Below are positions 58,071-64,000 of a DNA stretch of 64,000 nucleotides, piece by piece (position 1 is the first letter of the stretch; each line of letters opens with the position of its first letter). Position numbers and translations under genes: made by a program. This DNA is from Acanthosepion esculentum (taxonomy: Eukaryota > Mollusca > Cephalopoda > Sepiida > Sepiidae), in assembly GCA_964036315.1 (NCBI GenBank), contig OZ038485.1, positions 99,937,602 through 100,001,601 on the forward strand, given 5' to 3'. Below the pieces are notes generated by a model. It was not told where the DNA came from. It saw nothing but the letters and a program-made list of their open reading frames with translations, and made no database searches.

Positions 58071-58600
58071 AAAGTATTTGATGTTATACTTGACCAGTGC
58101 GGATTTTTCCAGCAACAGCAATTTGAAGCTTTATAATAACGACGTAACAATGTCGGAGATGTGGGGGTCAGTTTGGTTTTAGAAAAAAAAAAAAAGAGAG
58201 AAAAAAAAGGAAGTTGATTGTTATGTGAGTCCCCTGGTATTTCATCTCTTAGGTTTCATGTGTTCTCTATTGCAATTTATTCCAGTCAGTGCCAAAATAG
58301 CGACATGGAAATACCTTCGAGAAAAACGCGAGACAAATAATCGCAGGCCGGCGATGAAGTTAAATTGACAGTAACAGAAAGGCCACAAATGTAAGGGGTA
58401 AGAGAAGAATAAATCAATTGACGAAAAAAAAAAAAAAAAGATAATGCAATTGCATATCCTGTAATGAAACTTACATTTAGCGCGACCAAAACTGCATCGA
58501 AACATTTTATTACGATTTACGAGTTGTTTGTATTTCTATTAATGCATCCGACAGACATAATTCCTGGAAAACCTGAATAGATTGCGAGTGGGAAAGAAAG
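58071..58600. other. Unrecognised sequence
   Basis: Two A-rich runs (58182-58210 and 58423-58440). No coding signal. Confidence 0.45.
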
Positions 58601-59307
58601 AAAAATGTTGGAGGGGAAGCGTGGAGAGAGGATGAGGGTGAAGGAGGAAAATGGAGGAGGAGGAAAGGTTGATGGAGAGGAAGAAGTTTCTGGGAAAGAA
58701 AATGTCGGGTGGAGGTGAAAAAATAAAAAAAAGAGATTAAACAGATTGCAAGAGAAGAAACTCAGTCGCAGAATAAGCTTAGAAAAAGAAAAGGTGTAGG
58801 AGAAAGTGAATGTTGGGTGGTGGGGAAGGGGAATTAAAGGATAAGGAACTACAGAAAGAAGATGGGGAGGAGGGAGAAGATGAACAAAAGAGACTGACGA
58901 CTAAATGAGAGAATCCTGAGTAAGTGAGTGAGAGAAAGAGAGAGCGAAAAGAAATTGTAGCACTCATCCAACGGAGAAAAAAAGGGTTTGAATAGTGGAA
59001 AAGAAAATGGGAACAGTTGTTGAAAAGAAAGAAGAGAAAAGAAGATTAAAGAAGAAGAAGGAGGAGGAGGAGAAGAAGAAGAAGAAGAAGAAGAAGAAGA
59101 AGAAGAAGAAGAAGAAGAAGAAGAAGAAGAAGAAGAAGAAGAAGCTGAATGTTACTAAATATATCGAAGTTAAGTTAGAAGGGGAAAATAAATAGATAAA
59201 TAAACAAATAAATAAATAAATAAAGAAAGAAAGAAAGAAAAGAAAAAAGATGATGAAGAAGAACAAGAATACATATCTAGCATAATGTACAAAAGTTAAA
59301 TAAGTGG

Positions 59308-59354
<47 letters not shown>

Positions 59355-59357
59355 AAA

Positions 59358-59392
<35 letters not shown>

Positions 59393-60025
59393 TGTTGGAA
59401 TGAATAGAAACTGAAAAGAAAGAAACCTTGAATAAAAAGAGAGATAGCCAGAGTTAAAAGAAAGCTAGAATGACAAAGAAGAAAGGTAGACTGATAAAAG
59501 TAAAGAAAGAAAGAAGGAGAGTTAGAATGAAAAGAAAGTTGAAAAGAAAGAAAGAAAGAAAGAAAGAAAGAATAAGACGAGTGTGACACAATGTTAAATA
59601 ACGGGGCTGGGAGAAAGGAAAGAAACAAAGAAAAAGAAAACGGGCGCGACATAATGTAACAAAGTTAAATAAGAGAGAATAGACAAAAGAAAGAAAGAAA
59701 GAAAAAAAGAAAAGAAAGAAAGAAAGAAAGAAAGAAAAAGAACAAGATGGGTCCGACATAACGTAAGAAAGTTAAATGAGACGGAGAGAACGAAAGAAAG
59801 AAAGAAAGAAAGAAAGAAGATTAGAAGGATGAGGAAGAAACCGAAAAGAAAGAGGGACTACAGAAAGAGTGATAATAGGTATGAGGGGAAAAGAAGAATT
59901 CGAAGAGATTATTAGCGAGTATAAGACTGGATCTACAGAAGAAGAAGAAGAAGAAGAAGAAGAAGAAGAAGAAGAAGAAGAAGAAGAAGAAGAAGAAGAA
60001 GAAGAAGACGAAGAAGAAGCTCGTG
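58600..60025 (+). repeat. Purine-rich belt with (GAA)n and (GAAA)n cores
   Basis: (GAA)n lies at 59078-59143 and 59938-60015. (GAAA)n lies at about 59221-59240, 59309-59392, 59548-59571, 59692-59740 and 59793-59820. AAAGTTAAAT.AGA and GACATAATGTAA.AAAGTTAAAT recur at 59285, 59588, 59655 and 59755, so this is an expanded degenerate repeat of roughly 70-110 bp. Confidence 0.92.
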
Positions 60026-60380
60026 CTATAATCGGATATAATGTCTAAATATGTGCTCTCGTGGAGTGAGTCTGCGTCCGATGAGGAGTCAAATGATCTA
60101 TCAGCTGATCGATTGACTGGACTGACAATAATAGGTGAAATTACTAACGATGATTTGGCCCAGATGAGGAGAGTAACTTAATTGTGTGTTGGTCAGTGTG
60201 CATTGACCTATTGCAATGTGGCCAAAAACAAAGTATTGACACCAAACAGTTGAAACAAATTTTGCAAACGGATGATCTGGAACTTTGCGCTTCATCGGAA
60301 CATTTCCGTAAACAGAGACAGAATCACCGTTCTGAGGATTTCCCTATTTGACTGATAAAGCATAAGTCAATGAAAAACAT
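60026..60380. other. Unrecognised sequence
   Basis: No identified feature. Confidence 0.45.
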
Positions 60381-60383
<3 letters not shown>

Positions 60384-60479
<96 letters not shown>

Positions 60480-60489
60480 TGTGTGTGTT

Positions 60490-60520
<31 letters not shown>

Positions 60521-60703
60521 ATATGCATTATTTAAAAATAAAATACATTTGATCTTGAACATGGAGAAATTGTTTGGAGATGCATGTAAATATGAAAAGG
60601 TAAGATGCTACCAGTTATCATGCAATTTTTATTTCTTTCTCCACCTAGTTTATACTCTCTCTCTCTCTCTTTCTCTCTAAAACACACACACACACACACA
60701 CAG

Positions 60704-60737
<34 letters not shown>

Positions 60738-60740
60738 GTA
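60384..60740. repeat. (TC)n, (TA)n, (GATA)n, (TG)n, (TC)n, (CA)n, (TA)n in series
   Basis: Two compound microsatellites at 60384-60525 and 60655-60740, separated by about 130 bp of unassigned sequence. Confidence 0.93.
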
Positions 60741-60944
60741 CACATTATTATTAAAATGGTTCTCGTTAATAACAATAAAAATGCTATGGTAAACAATAGT
60801 AAATTGATTACCGATTCTGTTCGTGCTGTAAGCCTGTGTTTTAAGCAAAATAGAAATTACCTGTACTAAGAGAACGTGATGTGATAGGGCAAAATGGACT
60901 TGATTTTCAGATTAAACGTGAAAAAAAAAATAGCCCAGAAACAC

Positions 60945-61190
60945 ATCGCCCGGTTCACACTCCTCCCAGGTCTTTTAAACAGATGTAGAGGTTTCTTTTG
61001 TTACCTTCTTCAGCCCAATAGGAGTAAACTGATTCGCCTATCGCCCAGTTCACACTCCTCCCTGTTTTTTTTTTAAACAGGCTTAAAGGTTTATTTTGTT
61101 ATCTTCTTCACTCCAATAGGAGTAGATAGATTCGCCCATCGTCCGGTTCACACAACTCCCCGGTTTTTTGAACAGGAGTATAGGTTTTCC
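60945..61190 (+). repeat. ~95-bp tandem repeat, three units
   Basis: ATCG.CC.GTTCACAC.ACTCC and TTTTAAACAG recur at about 60948, 61041 and 61137, each followed by AGGTTT.TTTTGTTA.CTTCTTCA and CCAATAGGAGTA.A.TGATTC-type sequence. A related pair lies at 55690-55870. Confidence 0.85.
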
Positions 61191-61199
61191 AACAACATT

Positions 61200-61715
61200 T
61201 GGGGCGAAAAAAATATCAACCGGTGTAACAGAAATATATAATACAGTATTAGGCGTAAACTTTTCGACTGAAATTATCTCTATGTAATTGCACAATGTCA
61301 TATATTCCCTATTATTTCAGATCTAATACTTTTCAGTTGATGCCTATGGGGATATTCTTTTTTCGTTTCTATTGTTCCTAATCCACCCGGCACTTACCAC
61401 AGATCGGTTCAAATATTTGCTTGTTGAAAATCACCGCCATTTTTATAGGTGTCCAAAACGTTCAGACAATAATATAAAGGCGAACGAATGAAATAAAAGA
61501 AGCTCTTTCACAATTCGGTTGAGTTCGATTTTTGATTTCTGTTCTTGGCTTTTAATTGTAATTGTTTTAACCTTATTCTCGGAGCAGTAAAAGTATACAG
61601 AAACGAATATTGAATCTTTCCACCGTGGAAACTGATGGCGAGTTGGCCATTGACTTCTTTCTGTTGCCGTCTACTAACGATCGATTACAAATTATAAACT
61701 TATTTTGTGTCCCGG
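61200..61715. other. Unrecognised sequence
   Basis: No identified family or coding signal. Confidence 0.45.
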
Positions 61716-61719
61716 TAGA

Positions 61720-62095
61720 AAGAAAAAGAGGGAAAAGAAAAAGAGGAACACGAAAAAGAGGAAAAAGAAAAAGAGGAAAAAGAAAAAGAAAAAGAGGAAC
61801 ACGAAAAAGAGGAAAAAGAAAAAGAGGAAAAGAAAAAGAGGAACACGAAAAAGAGGAAACAGAAAAAGTGGAAAACAAAAAAAGGAAAGCAAAAAAGAGG
61901 AATAAAAAAAGGGGAAAGAGGAAAAGAAAAAAAAGAAAAAGAAAGAAAAAGAGGTAAAAAAGAGGAAAAGAAAAAGAGGCAAAGGACAAAGAGGAAAAAA
62001 GAAAAAGACGAAAACTAAAAAGAGGAAAAAGAAAGAAAAACAGGGAAAGGAAAAAGAGGAAAAAGAAAAAGTGGAAAACAAAAAAAAAGGAAGGG
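61720..62095 (+). repeat. (AAAGAGG)-type purine minisatellite
   Basis: AAAAAGAGGAA units, with periodic AACACGAAAAAGAGG, make a tract of about 375 bp that is nearly pure purine on the plus strand and ends at the Helitron 3' tip. Lys/Arg/Glu ORFs here are compositional. Confidence 0.93.
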
Positions 62096-62186
62096 CAAAA
62101 ATATTTTAAGTCAAGTGATAGCGATTGCTGTATGAGTCGTACGATTTTTGAAACAAGCACGGGCAACGCCGGGCCATGCTGCTAGT
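62085..62186 (+). mobile_element. Helitron 3' tip (same family as 3359-4086)
   Basis: GGAAGGGCAAAAATATTTTA, TGCTGTATGAGTCGTACGAT and the hairpin GGGCAACGCCGGGCC are followed by CTAGT, then T. It is identical to the end of the complete copy except at about three positions. No 5' end is visible upstream, so either the rest is replaced by the purine minisatellite or the element is internally rearranged. Confidence 0.85.
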
Positions 62187-62470
62187 TTCTCCTAAACCTT
62201 GCTTTGCTATCCATTTATTCAACCTCACTAAGTAGGTTGTGCGCTTTCTTCCTCCGTTCCACTTGTCCTCAATCTATCCTGTGTGTATCAGATTCTCCAA
62301 GCCCTCTTTCCTCATTACTGCCCTAAAAAATTCAACTATCTCTTCCGGATGAGTTTCCTTTTTCCTTCTATTTTCTCTAAAAACTTCATCATTGTTCACA
62401 TGTTAGGTCCATGGTATTCACTGCATCCCTCTGTAGGTAGAACCACATTTCCGTTACTACGTCATGTTTT
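62187..62470 (-). pseudogene. Non-LTR retrotransposon 1: ORF C-terminus, copy 4
   Basis: The minus strand carries the MRKEGLENL-like, RRKKAHNLLS-like and WIAKQGLG-like stretch of the family's C-terminal region, with stops. Its downstream end is cut exactly where the Helitron tip ends (62186), so the Helitron inserted here or the two were joined by rearrangement. Confidence 0.78.
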
Positions 62471-62534
62471 GTGCCATGCGTGATACACGCTAAGGCAACC
62501 ATGTATCTTTCGATAAAGAATTCTTTCCGCAGTA

Positions 62535-62725
62535 AACCAGTTTCCATCCAAGCATATAGAACCCGGTCTGACCTGCTATTTACCCATATCTTGAGGGATA
62601 ATAAGAGGATTCATGCCTTTCTCAAGGGTATTAGCACGTAAGTGAATGGATTCACCCATAATTCGAACTCAGGTCTCCGATTCCTCAATTCGAGCGGCTA
62701 TCTATTACTCCACCGTGCCTCCTCA
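62535..62725 (-). mobile_element. tRNA-derived SINE, family C, copy 4
   Basis: Minus strand: GAGGCACGGTGGAGTAATAG (A box), CTGAGTTCGAATTATGGG (B box), CACTTACGTGCTAATACCC, GAGAAAGGCATGAATCCTC, then ATATGGGTAAATAGCAGG. Confidence 0.85.
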
Positions 62726-62879
62726 AGTCTCTTACCAGAGTTAAAAGGTTTCATTAGATTGTTGTGGAGGTGTTTTTGGTACACCATAGCTTTTCTGTAT
62801 ATTTGAATGTAATTAGCACTCCTAAAAACTATAATATCAACGAAAATTGCAATATGAGCTTTGGTAAAAAAAATCCAAT

Positions 62880-62944
62880 GATAAAGGCGTTAGTTAGATC
62901 CAGTGACAGGACCCAAAGAGTGTGAGTTCAATATCTAGTTAAGT
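62880..62944 (+). mobile_element. Repeat family E core fragment
   Basis: GATAAAGGCGTTAGTTAGAT, CAGGACCCAAAGAGTG and TGAGTTCAATATCTAGTTAA are the tRNA-like core alone. It is joined directly to the left arm of the following complete copy. Confidence 0.83.
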
Positions 62945-63360
62945 ATTGTCCTCATTTTTGTTGCCATATTTATCACAACGTTTCGGTCATTATACACTCC
63001 AGCCTCCTTAGGTGGTTGGAACGTCGAATCGAACCCTTTATTTCGCTAACATGGATAGACCTCAAGCTCACATGGCACAGTGGATAAAGGCGTTAGTTAG
63101 ATCCAGCGACAGGACCCAAAGAGTGTGAATTCAATACCTAGTTAAGGCGGTGTTGAATTTGGAGAGGGGAATTAACAAGAGATATCTGATAACTGACATC
63201 CATCAGACATGGCACGTGGAACTAGAACGAAATAAATGGTTCAGTTCGACATTCCAACCACCTGGAGAATGCAAGAGCGTACAACGGCCGAAACGTTGTG
63301 ATAAATATTGCAAGAAAGATGAGGACAATAGTCCGAATAATGTAAATAGTGTAATGATTA
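62942..63360 (+). mobile_element. Repeat family E, copy 7 (both arms present)
   Basis: The left inverted arm (62945-63058), junction GATAGACCTCAAGCTCACAT, core (GGCACAGTGGATAAAGGCGT; GAGTGTGAATTCAATACC), middle and right arm ending TCCGAATAATGTAAATAGTG are all present. The hammerhead cores are mutated on both sides (CTAAGGA and CTGGAGA). It is the most complete copy for defining the architecture. Confidence 0.9.
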
Positions 63361-64000
63361 TACCTTTCTCTAACGATAAAAAAAGTTGATAGGGGTGTTC
63401 TAGTTTGCTATGTAAATTCACTGAAAATGAACAGACAATTCATTCTAGACCGTACGGAGAAATAACATGTTTAATGGCATGAAAACAAAAATCTGATTCT
63501 ACTACCGTGTAAGCTAGCCTTATAAATTTTCCCCAGGAAAAATACAGTCAATTAATTTTATGCTTCTTAAATCCACAGAAAATAACTAACTTTGAAATAA
63601 CAACGGAAGTCGTATTCAGTTGCGTTCAACTTCACTATTTCGTTAGATTTTTTTTCGACTTGCTTTCTATAAATAGAACTGTCAGTTCATTCATGTTGAC
63701 CTTATTAATAATGATTTCGTAATTCCAATGGTGTATACTACGTGACGCTCTCCGAAATACAGTAGATAGCTGTAGAAAGCTTTGTGATTTGTAAAATCAT
63801 AAATCTTCAATAACTATAAAATTGACATTTTAGCAAACGATTTTTGAATCCTTTCTCGTGTTCTCTTACTGGCATCTGAAGAGAATTATTTATCATGGTT
63901 CATGAATTGATGCCGCCGTCTGCCGTGTCAAACAATGGTCATGTTTCTGCTTTCAATGCTAATACAATCGCAATGCAACCAAAGAAGTGATTGATTGAAA
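63361..64000. other. Unrecognised sequence
   Basis: No identified element or coding signal up to the window end. Confidence 0.45.

Noticed and set aside
61573..62166. 197-codon minus-strand Phe/Leu frame and plus-strand Lys/Arg frame
   Set aside because: Generated by the AAAGAGG purine repeat and the Helitron tip.

Overview
This is a gene-poor, AT-rich stretch of an animal nuclear genome. I found no convincing host protein-coding exon, rRNA or intact cellular tRNA. Nearly all recognisable sequence is repeats and transposon remnants. The mix suggests a mollusc, most likely a cephalopod such as an octopus: several abundant tRNA-derived SINE families, Penelope-like elements, truncated non-LTR retrotransposons, Tc1/mariner and hAT remnants, Helitrons, and very many long (TA)n, (CTTT)n, (CTT)n and (GATA)n tracts. 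That assignment is inference from repeat style, not from a marker gene. Layout: 0-5 kb holds a Tc1/mariner miniature element (930-1296), a hAT miniature element with its 8-bp target duplication (1832-2055), a tRNA-derived SINE called family D here (2870-3198, minus) and an end-to-end non-autonomous Helitron (3359-4086). 5-9 kb has GAAA tracts, a head-to-head palindromic pair of repeat family E (6505-7080) and the 3' end of a non-LTR element (7720-8204, minus). 9-12 kb has a decayed Penelope-like element (9595-10205). 11.6-16.5 kb is dominated by pyrimidine tracts with a 245-bp duplication. 16.5-21.4 kb has SINE B, family E, a GC-rich structured tandem repeat (family T) and a mariner element with most of its transposase (19783-20670). 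22-32 kb has truncated non-LTR elements, SINEs, a 41-bp minisatellite (26102-27034) and an inverted duplication around a split SINE. 32.5-38.2 kb has a Helitron-like region, another family E copy and two pyrimidine-rich minisatellites (163-bp and about 89-bp units). 38-50 kb mixes (TA)n tracts, a Penelope-like 3' end with a GIY-YIG domain, (CTT)n blocks, SINEs and family E copies embedded in (GATA)n. 50-64 kb has a SINE A dimer, two Tc1-like remnants, more family T, short tandem duplications, a long purine-rich belt (58.6-62.1 kb), a Helitron 3' tip joined to a non-LTR fragment, and a last family E copy. How the pieces work together: there is no operon or pathway. The short elements were presumably mobilised by proteins encoded elsewhere. 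Most interesting signals: (1) family E arms carry a motif with the core and helices expected of a small type-I hammerhead ribozyme; the copy at 18646-18713 (minus) has an intact core, and related stem-plus-GAAA motifs sit at the 3' ends of the Penelope-like copies. Because family E is a foldback element with a tRNA-like centre, it carries the motif on both strands. (2) Family T (18883-19330, 44103-44312, 56228-56655) keeps two or three successive hairpins across diverged copies, with several pair-preserving changes, so it may be an undescribed structured RNA or satellite. Both need covariance searches and cleavage or transcript data that I cannot run.
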